Positions 1-56,524 of a stretch of DNA of 64,000 nt are shown piece after piece. The notes below the pieces were generated by a model. It worked only from the letters and a program-made list of their open reading frames with translations. It searched no databases and was not told where the DNA came from. The stretch comes from Cristatella mucedo (Eukaryota > Bryozoa > Phylactolaemata > Cristatellidae). Both the position numbers and the translations under genes were made by a program. Location of the stretch: assembly GCA_009760855.2 (NCBI GenBank), contig WPIO01000025.1:2899501-2963500 (forward strand), in the 5' to 3' direction. Numbering within the stretch: position 1 is the first letter of the stretch; each line of letters opens with the position of its first letter.

Positions 1-164
1 CAGGTTAGAGGAATTAGCGGGACTGTCTACTTCTTGGCTGTAGATATGGGACTTCTGCGGCAGCTGACCAATCAGTTACAGACTTGATAAATATCATGGA
101 TGCTGCGTCCATAGACCTAAAAGTGGGACGTAATAGCTCTTAGTTCATAAATTTATTGATGCTG

Positions 165-325
165 ATCCTATCCATGTCACCCCTAATCATGTTATTCATG
201 TTTTTTTATCAAGCATGATACCACTCACCACTCGATGGTGTTTCCTTTGCAACAAATGTCAAGCGCCCAGAGAGATAGAGTTCTCTAAGGGTGCTTAATC
301 AAGTGCACTATTATTATTATTGATA
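165..325 (+). mobile_element. Family A LINE 3' end
   Basis: Matches the 3' UTR and tail of the LINE at 30719-33945: CACCCCTAATCATGTTATTC, the terminal stem-loop and an ATTATTATT tail. 5'-truncated, non-coding. Confidence 0.75.
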
Positions 326-511
326 AAGAACGATGCCTCTCCGAGGATGGTGGCTGAATTTTCAATGACTAGTATATAACAATATTATAAGCATATGTAG
401 GCATATAGAATAGCAATATATAAGCATATTGAAGTGCATATAGGTGATTGCAGCAACGTTTCCATGGATATCAGGTTCTCAATTTCCATTTGCTGCCAAA
501 CAGGAAATTTT

Positions 512-700
512 AATAATAATAATAATAATAATATTTCACTTGATAAAGCGCCCTCAGAGAACTTAATCTCTTTCTAGGCGCTTTACATTTGCTGCAAAGT
601 GATATGCAATAGAATAGTAAGTAAAATCATGCTTGAAAAACAAACAAAATGAATAATATGGTTAGGGGTTACATGCACAGGGTCAGCATGCAAAATTTAA
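512..700 (-). mobile_element. Family A LINE 3' end
   Basis: Reverse-strand copy: AATAATAAT tail complement, stem-loop, then the CATGCTTGAAAAACAAACAA stretch also seen at 40339-40530. Heavily 5'-truncated. Confidence 0.75.
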
Positions 701-733
701 GGCTTAGCATTTAAGGCTTCCACACTTCAAAAT

Positions 734-1110
734 AATAATAATAATACATTTGTATAGCACCATCAGGGAACTGAATATAATTCAATGCATTTTACAGATG
801 CTGTATGGAAAGCATTACTAAATGATTGGTGGTAATATCAGCAAGCAGCAGGCGCAGTTTGAGCACACATGCACACGAAGGACAAATCACAATGATCCAC
901 TACATTCTATAATAATCAGGTGTATTTAAAGCTTTTTTGATGTTTCCATGTCAGAGAACGTTGTGACATGCATCGATAGTGAGTTTCATGCTTTGGGAGC
1001 ATACGAACTAAAGGCAGGCATGGTCTCCAAAGGTTTTGAGGTTTGCATGAAGTATGGCTAAACGATTTGAGACCGAGCAACGGGTTGTTCGATTCTTGGC
1101 CAGGGGGAGT
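734..1110 (-). mobile_element. Family A LINE, decayed C-terminal fragment
   Basis: Reverse-strand remnant with the tail, 3' UTR and the region encoding the 'gDRAF..YAPk.WnsLp' end, with many mismatches. Confidence 0.6.
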
Positions 1111-1517
1111 AATCTTGAATGCTCCTGCTTGCCACGACGTGGGTCTTGAATGGCTTAGAGGAATCAGCATTACCCTTGGAGCTGCTTTCTGATGGAGTGC
1201 TGCTGCTGCTTGGTGCTACTTGGAGCCGTAGATTGTGTTGCTCATGGTTGTTTGCCAGAGTAACACTTGCGTCTATTCTATGCCTACCGGTTGTCGCAAG
1301 AATGACTAAATTCGATTAAGCTGGCCGAATGTGTGCCCGCGGGTGCACTTGTGAGCTGATGCCACTTGCTTTTGCTTTCAGCTACTGCTCGGTGTTCTGC
1401 ACTGCTTCTGTGCAGCATCTGCCCGTCAGACAGGCAGCTGCTGTCCGAGGTAGCCGGTCTGATCAGGCTGCAGGCCCGGCCGAGGTGAGGAATGCTGCAG
1501 CTATAGTCGGACCGAAA

Positions 1518-1795
1518 TTTAATGTATCTCCATCTATAACTCCTCAAAGCCACGAAGACTATGTGGGTATTAGGCAGGAGGGTTTTGCATAGTGCACACA
1601 CCCTAAGCAACAGACTTCATCTCACGCACCAAAGAGAAAGTGAGAAGCATAACTGAGTCAGGAGGGCAGTTGATATTGTGAGTAGCATGGAGTTGGCATT
1701 TTAGGGTAGCTGGAAAGGAAGTGCCATAGTCGGCAGCCGGAGAGTAGTTGTCATTGCACAATAATCGTTCTGAGCTCCTTAGTTCTGTCTTGGCT
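1518..1795 (-). mobile_element. Family B LINE 3' end
   Basis: Reverse-strand fragment of a second LINE family (compare 51435-51950 and 59150-59615), covering the 3' UTR and the tail next to TGTATCTCC. It abuts a + strand copy of the same family. Confidence 0.65.
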
Positions 1796-1799
1796 TGAT

Positions 1800-2440
1800 T
1801 ATTGTAATTCCCTTTTGGCTGGGCTACTAAAGAAAGCAACTAGGCCACTGCAGCTGACTATGAATATGGCTGCAAGGCTAGTCTTCAAGTCCCAGAGGTT
1901 TGAGCACGTGTCTCCTTTGCTAAAAGAGCTAGGATGGATGCCGGTTGAGCAACGGATACAGAGCCAAGTTCTCACGCTGACCCACCATGCTTGCCGCGGC
2001 TTGGCTCCTTCGTAACTAGCAGAACTGCTGCACCAGTTTCAGCCTGTTCGCGCCCCAGGTCCTGTGTTGAAAATAAATTAGCTGTTCCATTCCTCCGCTT
2101 GAAGACCGTTGGCGACTGAGGCTTTAGCTCTGCAGGTCCTGGACTGTAGAGCTTGCTTCCACAATTCTTAAGCAAAGACAACTACTCTACTGCTGCGGAC
2201 TATGGCTCGTCCTTTTCAGCGGTTCTGAGCTGCTACTTGCATGCTACTCACTACCTCAGCTGCTCTCCTGAATCTGCTATGCTTCGCACTTTCTCTTAGT
2301 TGCGTGAGACGAAGTCTGTTGGCTACAGAATGCGTGCTGAAAGCTGCTTAGGTTGTGAGTGTGCTATACAAAACTCTCCTGCGTTACCCCCACATGGTCT
2401 TTATGACTTTGTGCAGTTACAGAAGGAGATACATTACATT
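1800..2440 (+). mobile_element. Family B LINE, C-terminal fragment (pseudogene)
   Basis: Encodes RPLQLTMNMAARLVF, ELGWMPVEQRIQSQVLTLTH and later an LWNSLP-like motif with stops: the C-terminal end of an L2/CR1-type ORF2 distinct from family A. Ends in ACATTACATTA. 5'-truncated. Confidence 0.7.
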
Positions 2441-3082
2441 AAATCGTGGGAGTGAATTCCCCAGTCATATAACGAACGGCCTGCAGTAGCAGAGAATGGT
2501 TTACTCGGGCCGAAAAGAGTACCAGACCTTCTATGGCCTCGATGGGACGCCGATATTGAGATATGAAAAGTATAGCGGCGGAGAGCACTGTAACCTTGGC
2601 TTGTGATGCTAGAGAAGACTGTAGCAAGGCTAAAGATTGCGATGCAGTTAAAGCATGATGAGCCAGTCTGGGCGATAATGCAATAAACCGTCGGGGTGCC
2701 CAACCGGCCGACATAAAGCACTTCGGCTCTCGTTGGTAATGGATGAGGAGGCCGATCTTGAGACCAAGTGGTTTCGGCTGGAGCAAGAGCAGCTCGCTAT
2801 TGCCGAGACGGTAGCTGGTGAGAGCAACGTCTCTTTGTGGGAGATCACGCACGAGAGCGGCGTCTCGGCGGTGAAGCGGAGCAGCAAGAGCATCTTAGCG
2901 GCGTAGGGCACCCACACGAGTGTCTCGGTGCAGAGCGCAGAGGAACACAATGGCGAGATCGACTCGTCGGAGTGGAGCCCCAAGAACGACGAAGCCATAT
3001 TGATGAGCAGGAGTGGTTTTCGCTGGGCCGGATCGGTCACTGACTGGAGCCCATGGAGCCGGCACTGTTGTTACCTGCTGGA

Positions 3083-3112
3083 GCCGCCTGACAGTGGATA
3101 CTGTCAGGCGGC
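3083..3112. repeat. 13-bp perfect inverted repeat, 4-nt loop
   Basis: GCCGCCTGACAGT (3083-3095) and its exact reverse complement (3100-3112) flank GGAT. It would form a tight hairpin in DNA or RNA. Function unknown. Confidence 0.85.
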
Positions 3113-3809
3113 CAAAGACTTTCGAGGTGTTGCGGTCACTAGTCGGCGCCCCAGCTAAGCCGGTCGGAATTCTTTAATGTCAAAATTAGACACCTAATCG
3201 AACCCAAACGACGTACTGCATAACATGGCAACAACTTATGCTCTGGGGTCACCGCCTGAGCAGGCAGTAAAGGAGAGCGAGGGAACCGATGGCAAGCCGA
3301 GCTGCTAATGGCACGCAGGCGCCTCTACGAGTGGCATCGCCTAGCTGGGCTAGATGCTGGCCGAGCGCTTGATGCTTGCCGAGCTAGCTTCAGTTTCTTT
3401 CGCCTGGCACAGTGGACCTGGCGAGGAGTGCTTCGTGCCCACCGCCGGAGCCTCGTTAGCCGACCACAATTTCCAGGGTGTCAAATTTCTATCTTCCTAA
3501 TTACTTTTTGCATAGCTCTGGCAATACTGAATCGCAGTTTTCTAGCCTCGACAACTGGTGGTAAGCAGAAAAGCCATTGAAACTGTATAGTTGCTCATGA
3601 ATATTGCCACAAGGCTAGTTGCTAAAGTCCAAGGAATTCACTCATTCGTCTTCTTTTGCTAGCTAGAGGACACCCTCACAACTGGAAAGTCGTGAGGGCC
3701 GCCCCCTTCCCAGCCAGGCTGGTGGACTAGGACATCTACTTTCTATGGGGTGGAGGAAGGGATGTTGTGAGGGCCTGCTGCTTCTGCCTTTTTCATTAGC
3801 ACAGCCTCT

Positions 3810-3863
3810 AGCCACTAATGTATGCCCCACCGTGTAGGTCCAGCCACTAATGTATACCCCACC
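3810..3863. repeat. Direct repeat, 22 bp at 32-bp spacing
   Basis: Two nearly identical units, 3810-3831 and 3842-3863 (one difference), both containing AGCCACTAATGTAT and CCCCACC. Confidence 0.8.
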
Positions 3864-4440
3864 TGCAGCAAGTGGTTGGGCAGTTGACTGGGCTCTGCAG
3901 CCGGTCTATGATGTGTGATGTTGCTCACCACAGCTCACTCCCCCATATGTGGTGAGTCAGCCAGCTTGCACGTAGGCACTTGTGTGAGAGAAAATAAACT
4001 GGGAGTCTCGTTTACCGCTTACGTCCAGCATCGTGTCTCATCGAGACTCAACTATAACTACTACCGCCGCCGGAGCCACTGTTTTATAACACCTGGGTCA
4101 TGAAAGTGCTCAAATCTTACCTTCAGCCCTTTTATGTTTTCGACCTTGTTATAAGTGAAGTGATCGCCTAGCTTTGACAGCTCTAAGCTCACGAGGCTTC
4201 ATATTCAGCCTCTTCTTGTTGTAGATTGGTACTTGTTGCTTGTTTTTCTCGTTGTTGTCTGCAATAGGTACACTATTATTCTGCTAGCTCTACTCTCTTC
4301 TTTCCAGTTCATTGTAGTGAAAACTTCCGACTTAATCACGATCGTTAGAGTAAACCACAGCCCGGTGAAGAATCACGGGCAGATTCTATTTATGCACATG
4401 TCCATTGCTTATCAAAGGAAGGTTCAGGACGACTTTTGGT

Positions 4441-4603
<163 letters not shown>

Positions 4604-4974
4604 GCAGCTTTCCAGTGCCCCAACTCAGCTAGTCCAAGTTGAAGCTAGAAAGCGGCAGTCACCAATTCGGGCGACAGCATAGGGGTTTCGTAGTGCAAGG
4701 GGCACAGGCTGCTGAAGTGCCGTTGCCACTCTTTCAAAACCTGTCAAAGTTCATAGTTATGTGAAGTTTTTGCATTTTATTGTTCAGTTTCAACTTTGAG
4801 AATGCATGCTGCACCTGCACATGTAAATTATAAAATTATCTCCTTTTTGACACTCATTTGTGTGCCATTATAGTAATACTAGAAATATATCACGAAGAAC
4901 TCAAGTGTAAGCACGGAGTCAATGACTGTGACAGACATAGCATTTACGAATAAAGAAACATAACTTCTTTTGAC

Positions 4975-5525
4975 CTGCACTGGCTACCAGTCAAGAAACC
5001 AATCGACTTCAAAGTTTCGTCACTCACTTTTAGGTCACTTCATTCTTTGGCTCCAGCCTATCTATCAGATCTACTCCCTCACCAGGCCAAGCATAGTACC
5101 ACCCGCTTTTCGGAATTGAACAGTTAACCAATACCTCATACACACCTCAAATCCTTTGGAGACCGTGCATTTATTTTGTATGCTCCCAAATCCTGGAGCT
5201 CACTTCCGACTTCCGTCACGACATCCCCTAATTTGACCACATTTAAAAAGAAGTTGAAAATGCACCTATTTAGGACGGCATTTAGTGCGGGTCCCTGTTA
5301 TTCGTCCTTTTGCGCTTATGGGTGCTGACACTGTGCATGCTGCCACTAACCACACTTGCATGCTGACCCTGTACATGTCACCCCTAACCATGTTATTCAT
5401 GTTGTTTATCAAGCATGATATTACTCACCATTCAATCGCGGTTCCCTTTGCAGCAAATGTAAAGTGCCTAGAGAGAGATTGAGTTCTCTGAGGGCGCTTT
5501 ATCAAGTGTATTATTATTATTATTA
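4975..5525 (+). mobile_element. Family A LINE, C-terminal fragment (pseudogene)
   Basis: Matches the ORF end (CACTGGCTACCAGTCAAGAA, GGAGACCGTGCATTTA) through stem-loop and ATTATTATT tail. One in-frame stop is visible. 5'-truncated and moderately diverged. Confidence 0.8.
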
Positions 5526-6259
5526 GCTTAATGCATAGGTCGATTATATACCTGATGAATATTTCTCCCAAACCACTGCCTATAAACACATCTCCTACGC
5601 CCCCTAATGCTAAGTAGCACCACCGGAAGCTCAGTGCGCAAGTGCGGCCACCCCGGTCCCTTCTTTCCAGGTTCCGACATTTTGAGGTATGCCGGTACTT
5701 GCGCTGCTTTCACTCTTCTATTGCTTCTTATGTCTCTCATAAATAAGTTCAGTCAGGTAACTTTTTTAAAATGCTTAAAGTTTTAACTCTGTGGACATTG
5801 TTAGGATACTCGCTCTTCGGAGTTCGCGCATTTGTGAGCCGGCCGCGAAGCACGCAGCCCTTCAGCCGCGTATTCGGCCGTGCCTCCTTTGCCTACCAGT
5901 TGGCCTGCCTTCTTCGCATGTCACTACCTAGAATTGCCTGGCCATATCTGGCACGAACATCATGCTACTGCGATCTACCGAAATGTGCTCTGACTTAACA
6001 TTCAGGTTGACCCGGCCAATGCTCGAGCACTGATTGCCTTGCACAGCACTGTATCAAGCTTGCATCGGTAGAGCTTCATTGCATTCCACTCTCATGCTCT
6101 CGAGAAAACTGGATTTGTGATATAATCTTTTGTTTGACATTTACAATTTTACTTTGAAACTCAAGAGCAGGCTTCATTATAGCAGCAAGCTTCACTGTAA
6201 GAGCAAGTTTATACGATTATATATATATATATATATACATACATACATACATACATACA

Positions 6260-6293
<34 letters not shown>

Positions 6294-6654
6294 CATACAT
6301 ATATATATATATCTTTCACTGAGAGATTGGCTCAGGCTGCTCGAGCATTTCAACAGTATCTCTGCTTTTACTCCGCAGGTCCTTTGTGTCTGAGGGTTTC
6401 CTCGGCAGATCGTGCATGCTTACAACCCGGACATGACACCTGAATGTCGTATTGTCGTCTCTCCATGCTGGAATTGCTCTCCTTTGACTGCTACCTGTTC
6501 GACTAGCTCCCTGCTGTACATTAGCTGTGTTCGCATGGGCTGCTTCGTGCGCTGTTCCTCAGTCGGCTGCCATTGCTGAGACCGGGCTCAGGGCTGCAGC
6601 AGACTGCTGTGGCGAGCGATGCCGAATGACTGCGAGAGCACCTCGCTGAAGAAA
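5526..6654. other. Unassigned DNA with an AT/ACAT microsatellite
   Basis: No recognisable gene. Open frames are short and unlike known families. Contains the microsatellite at 6218-6312. Confidence 0.5.
6218..6312. repeat. (AT)n-(ACAT)n-(AT)n microsatellite
   Basis: AT dinucleotides flank about 55 bp of ACAT repeats. Confidence 0.95.
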
Positions 6655-8640
6655 GCTGTCCTAGCTTCAACAAATCATTGTCGAATAACAGAAGCACAAT
6701 CATCCAAAAATGCTGCCGTTGATCATCAACCATCTCCTCAACCGCTCCCAGACTAGCACCTTACCTAGAGACCTTTGTGGCTGTCTGGCAGATTACTCTT
6801 CTAGCTTCTTTGGCAGCAAGATAGCTACTATCAGAGAGTTTGCCCCGTAGATAGTAGCTTTGCCACTGGTCTCCTCTTCCTCGGTAACTTCTCCACAGGA
6901 CTCCTCTCGCTCAATTCCTTCCAGCACCTCAATATCTGCATTAAAGCTTGCCACTAGTGATCTCATCTAGAAGTTCATTTCTTAGTTCAACAGTACTAAT
7001 AGTCCACTAGACCATACTCCCACTGTCCTACTTGTTTGATGCATGGATCTGCTGTTGTCAATGCACAACTAGCATAATAAATATGTCCTTGGCCCCAGGT
7101 CTTGTTGTCCCTGAACCTTTCAAAAAACTGTTGTTTGGCCACTCATTAAGAAAGACACCAGACCAGAGAGCTTTAGCAACTTCTTCCATCAGCCTCCCTA
7201 CTGCTGTTGTTATCGAAGACCCTCGAACGAATAGTGGCAGACCAGCTAAACTTGTACATTGAAACTTACAGCCTAGCAAGTAATTTCCAGGCTGGTCTTA
7301 GAGCTAATTACTTAACTGAGTCAGCTTGCTTTAGGTGTATAGCATCTGTCTCAGGAATGCAGTCTTGGAGCCTCTTTGCTTGCTTTGCTGGATCTTTCGG
7401 CAGGGTTTTATACTATTGATCACTAAATCCTTCTCGAACAGCTGCCAACTCGCATGGGCATCACTGGCACTGTTCTGCAACGGTTTAGGTCTTATCGTAT
7501 TTCCAAGACCCTAGTGAATTGATGTCAACAGACAGCAATCATTTGAAGAGCCTCTAAAGGATCAACTACCTCTGGGTTGTATGTTTCGTTAACTTCTTTT
7601 CAAATTTATACTCTTCGTGCAGCTTATGTAATCGCTTGCATTTTTGTTAAGACGACTCCCAACTGTACCTTTGCTGTAATCTCTCTAGCCTTCCAGCATG
7701 TCAAGCTCTCTCAACTCCTTTGCTGCATGTATTGCTGTCCTCTGAACTTGGATGGCAGCAAACCTTCTCACATTGAATGACGAAACTAACTTACTGATTA
7801 TCGGTAAACCTAGTTACTTAGACATTAGAAATCATATGCCCTAAAATGGGCTCTGACAGAATATCTCGTTTAGGCATCTGCACAAAATCCAAATGACTTG
7901 CTCCGAACTGACATTTCCCTAGACGATTACATCAGGTTCGCTGTCAAGTTTGCCTACTTTCAGCTACATAACTTGACAAAAAATCGGTCCTGCTAAAACA
8001 GAGAAACCACATCCAAGTTGGTCCATGCTTTTGCAACATCCCGTCATGACTTCTAACTCACTACTTGCAAGTCTTCTTACTTTACAACCGGGTGCTTCAG
8101 TTGGTGCAAAATTCTGCAGCCAGGCTTGTCTGTCGTGAGTGCATAGTTACCTCGTTACACCACTTGTCGATATCGTGCACTGAATCCCTATTATGCAGCA
8201 CATCGACTTCAAGGTTTTGTCACTCACTTTTAAGTCCCTTTGTTCTCTTGTTCCAGCCTACCTATCCAAACTACTTCTTAATCAGGCCTGGCATCATACC
8301 ATCCAATTCTTCTGATTCAAGTCGTTAAGCCATGCCTTGAACCAACCTCAAATCTTTTGGAGACCATACCTCCAGATCGTATGCTCCCAAAGCCCGGATC
8401 TCACTCCCGACTGACGTCTCGATATCTCCCGACTTGACATTTAAAAAGAAGCTAAAAATGCGCCTGGTCCACACAGCAATCCCTTAGTTCTTGTGAATTG
8501 TTCTTTTCTGTTCTTATGACTGGTGATAGTGTGCATTTTATCACTAACCATATTGACATGCATCCTTTACCGCCCGTGTAAAGTGCGTAGAAAGAGATTG
8601 AATTCTCTGAGAGTGATATTCAATTTAATTAAAAACATTA
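6655..8640 (+). mobile_element. Family A LINE, long decayed copy (pseudogene)
   Basis: Collinear with about 31870-33910 of the intact LINE: the AACCATCTCCTCAACCGCTC segment, the 'FQ.G.RAN' region near 7290, the GGCATCACTGGCACTG segment near 7453, then the C-terminal part and 3' UTR. Many stops and frameshifts; the tail is eroded. Confidence 0.75.
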
Positions 8641-8934
8641 TTCTTTTTATTACTGCATGTTATTTGACAGCTGCCTGTCGTGGCAGATAAAGGATTGACA
8701 AGGAATGCTAAGCATGCATCTATATTTCGAGTTGCACGGTGTGCTCGGTTAGCCTTTTAGCTCGCCCTTATTTTGCAAACAAAAGATATCTCTTAGCAGT
8801 TTTTAATCTCTAGCCTCGAATGCTTGCCAATGTTTGCATTTACTCGACTTGCATTACGTGCTTCCGCTGTTGATAGGGAGAGGTAGGGAGGTGGTTGGAG
8901 GTTCGGCAGGCACTTCACACTGACCGATAAAAAA

Positions 8935-9108
8935 ATACTCACTGATTTAGCAGCCTCTTTTTGTATAGTGACAGAAGAGCCTTTACGGCTGTCACCACTG
9001 CTTGCAGTAGCGATAAAGGATCGCCCACCGCAGGATTTGAACCCACGACCTCGGGCCGAAGTCGTGAAAAGCAACCGCCTTACCTAGTGAGCCATTACGG
9101 TGCCAGTG
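8935..9108 (-). mobile_element. SINE-A (tRNA-derived)
   Basis: On the - strand a tRNA-like head holds an A-box-like TGGCTCACTAGGTAAGGC and a B box GGTTCAAATCC, followed by a body ending AGAGGCTGCTAAATCAGT. Five related copies occur in the window. Confidence 0.7.
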
Positions 9109-9370
9109 TTCTTTCGTGAAGAGCAGTGCGCTTATCAGGTTGAATGGCAAATTTGAGCAAACTGTTAGTCTGTCATGGCGACCAAATTGTTCTTTGCCTT
9201 ATGAGCTTGAAGTTCCGAGGTTGGTGTCAGTTGCTTTCATGTTTCTCGAGTGTGCATGTATGCCGGTGTTCGTGTTCGTGGTGTATGTGGCACTTCGTCG
9301 ATGGCCATGCAGCAGTTGGTTTCGCTGTACTTGTTTTTAGTTTCACGTCTGTTTGAACTCGGCTTCGGGA

Positions 9371-53333
<43,963 letters not shown>

Positions 53334-53413
53334 ACCAAAAGTGGCTTACCCTGTTGTTCGCATGCTTAAATCGTTGTTGTTAGTATCTAATGATTGTTCA
53401 CTCTTAACGTGGC

Positions 53414-53419
53414 ATTAAA
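53414..53419 (+). promoter_or_regulatory. Candidate polyadenylation signal (ATTAAA)
   Basis: ATTAAA starts 81 nt after the TDRD7-like stop codon, followed by a T/G-rich stretch. The position suits the 3' end of this gene; cleavage itself cannot be seen. Confidence 0.5.
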
Positions 53420-53876
53420 ATTTGTTTTGGTATGGTTTTATTTAAAACTGATGGCTGTGCTCAGGTATGCCTGCCTTGCTTTCCACTGCCTCTGCTGGCT
53501 GCAGCAGGTTTGGCGATTGGTACTTCTAACCTAAGTAACTAATGCGTTTAACCTTCGGAGCGTTTTTGCGTTTAACCTCCATACGGCTCATGGCCTACGT
53601 AGCTCTGATCCCCGTCGCAGTCTCCGAGCGAGCATCAATCAGCAGAGCCAGGTATGTTTCTGCTCTGGCGGTGCTGGCCTGTTGCATACTGGTCAGGTAC
53701 AGCTATCCTGCAGTTCCTGCTTTGCGAGTTTTCTTAGACTGAGGCTGAGACCACACACCTCCCTACCTAGCCTCACTATACGCCTCACTCGAGCCACGAT
53801 TCAAGCTTCTGTTTGGCCTGCGTATTTTCTTCTGGCCGATCTGGTCTGCAGCAAGGATGTGTGACCATGTGCTGTA

Positions 53877-54345
53877 TAATGATAATAATACTAATACACT
53901 TTTATGGTACCCTGTGAGAACTAAATCTCTTTCTAAGCACTTTATAAATTCTGTAAAGGAAACTATCGACATTTTTAGTGATAACATGTACGGTGTCAGC
54001 ACTGGCACACGTAAGCATATTGGGTAATTTATAAGGACCCAGCAAAAGCCAATTAGACACGTGCATGTTCTCAGCCTCGTCATAAATCAACTTAATTCAG
54101 AAGAATGTCGTGTCTTCAATCGAATATGAGTTCCTGTCCTTAGGATTGTGCAAAATAAATGTAGGGCCGCCTAAGGATTTCAGGTTGGTTTGAGGTACAG
54201 CTAAATGACGAGTCAGAAGAGACAGCAGATGGTAGGATGCCTAACTCTGTAGAGGCTAGTTTGGATAGGTAGGCTTGAGCAAGAGGATAAAGGGACCTAA
54301 ATGGAGTGACAGATACTTTCAAGTCGGTAGGCTGATGGATGAGGA
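53877..54345 (-). mobile_element. Family A LINE, decayed C-terminal fragment
   Basis: Reverse-strand: AATGATAATAATACTAATAC tail complement, decayed stem-loop, then 'gagcaagaggataaagggacctaaa' as part of the ORF-end complement. Lies about 540 bp beyond the TDRD7-like stop. Confidence 0.6.
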
Positions 54346-55500
54346 GCCCTTTCGGGTCGATTAGAAAGGGATCGTGTGCATTGACTGTTAAGCACGCGTA
54401 CATGCCTAACCAACGCTTAGCATTGGTCATACAGATTGCTTCCAACAGACCTCCTTGTGATATGCTTATCAAGTGCAATATTATATGCTTTGCAGCTACA
54501 TCCGCCGACAACAATTCACCGCAGCATAAGTGTAGCAGGTGCTATTAAAGCAAACTTATTAAACCGAACTCAGAAATGAACTCCAGTGGCTAACAGGTGG
54601 AGTTTAGCTTAAATTTAAAACCAGTTTGCCCGTACATTATTGGCCGAGCTATGGAATTTACGAGGGACAGCACTGCACTGTATTGGGAACCGTTTAAAAG
54701 TCACAAGTGAGTACCTCAGCAAGCTTCGAAAAATTTCTTAGACATACAAACTTGCAACAACGTGAGAAGCAAGTCGTATAGGATCAAGATGTCGGTAAGT
54801 TTGTTAATTGTAAAAATGATACTTCTGGTTTTTATTTGCGTTAGAAATACCTTGTATAAGTAGTACTTCTCCAACGTAGAAGCCGTCAGAACTGATCAGT
54901 ATCTCCAGCATTTTGATGGTACACTAAGTAAGTACTCGATGGTCGGAAGCATTTTCTTGACGTCCTGACTTCTTGCTTATGGACTTTCAGTGTAAAGCGT
55001 GAGACGAAGTGCCGCGGTGAAGCCATTCACTTGTCAACGGTCGAGAAAATTACGATTGTTTAATAACCCAGCCAACAAAAAGAGCGTGGACCGTATCAAA
55101 TACGGACCAAGGATAAGCGGCAAACAGTTCCAATATATACTAGTTCTCAACTAATACCAGTGTCTGAGCAAGCCATCATCCATACAGATCTGAATGCTAT
55201 TGGCTTCTCTTCGCGATCACGCCTCGATCAGACACAGCCGAGTGGCCTTGGCAGAGGCCCAGTGGCCTAGGTACACGTATTGTGTGGCCAATCAGTAGTG
55301 ATCTGCATGTCCGAAAATAGACATTCAGGAGTCAGCCAGTGCTGCACTCAAGGTGAAACCGCTCGGCGCAAAGGCCGCGAATCGGACAGCCAACATAAAG
55401 CTCTTCAGTCTACGGTGGTAAACTTTCTGCTGCAGAGGTGGGTACCTGTAAACTGAACTTGGCCAACGCTAGCTGCCGGCATTTCATCCTAGCTGCACCC
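54346..55500. other. Unassigned DNA before the gypsy remnant
   Basis: No gene recognised. A 5' LTR for the gypsy element would be expected here, but I see no match to the putative 3' LTR. Confidence 0.5.
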
Positions 55501-56524
55501 CGTCAGACACGGTTTCACTTGGCCATGAGGTTGACCAAGTGAAGACGTTGACTGTCATTTTGAGCATATTTGACGACGACTTCTTACCACGACCGAATAT
55601 CGTCCATGATAGGGCTACGTTTAACAGCCACCCTCAACATCCGGGTGTCTACCGAGAAATATTTATATGCTCTCTTCATGATTTAGCTTCGCGCTACGAA
55701 TTCGGCTTGATGACAGATTCTGTCGATCCGAAATCGACTTAAGGGCTTGTCGACCTCAAGCTTTTGAAAGCCCTAATCCTCGATCTTCCGTTAACTGTGG
55801 CCGCACAAAAAAGCTCGTCAGACGGAGACGGAACAATCAGAATTGAGTATGCAGCACCGGGTTTTAAACGTCTCGGAGGTTCGTTAACGACCACAGTCCG
55901 CCGAGTGTCCTGAGCCCTGCGTCTTAGAGGCTATCAGCCGTATAGACCATAAAAGAATTATCCTTTCCGATGACGTAGATCAAGCTAAGAGCTGCCTGAA
56001 CTGTAACTGGGGTCACACTCATTGGCACTGCCCGGCACTTGTAACGCCGCTGCAATAGCTGCTGGAAGTTAGGCCATTTCGCAGTGCATTGCAAATTACG
56101 ACTGAAAGCTAATGCCAAAGTAAGAGATGTGGCTGAATCAGATGATGAGAATTACACCGTGGATGCCGTTACAAAGCATGTAGCTGTGGATGCCAGTCAG
56201 TAAGGGCATCATCACCCTGGCAAGCGGATTTGTTCGGGTATGAAACGACCGTTCCATTTAGAATAGATAGTGGTGCTGACATAACCGGAACTACGAAGAC
56301 ACATACTAGGACCGCCTTGTCTCAAGCCTCCAGCGGTAAAAACACACAGTATCGGAAACCCCCATGGCTTAAGCGGGCACATTTAAAGCGAGGTTAAAGC
56401 AAAATAAAACGCCGCCTGCTGCCAGTCTGTGTAGTCACCGGGGAAAGAAATAATACCCTTAGCCGACAGGCTTCTCTGTGCATGAGACTGATCAAACTCA
56501 GCTTAGAGGAGACTATTCTTCGCG

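Larger units (their letters stand above)
2441..4440. other. Unassigned upstream DNA
   Basis: Locally GC-rich. A + strand open stretch at about 2738-2890 reads DEEADLETKWFRLEQEQLAI, acidic and coding-like, then stops; not recognised. Contains the short inverted and direct repeats listed separately. No gene could be supported. Confidence 0.4.

Noticed and set aside
2439-3040. Long - strand open frames over the GC-rich upstream block
   Set aside because: Composition-driven shadows; no conserved motif and no initiation or splice context.
54600-55080. Candidate gypsy 5' LTR
   Set aside because: No visible similarity to the putative 3' LTR at 60459-60690 and no primer-binding site recognised.
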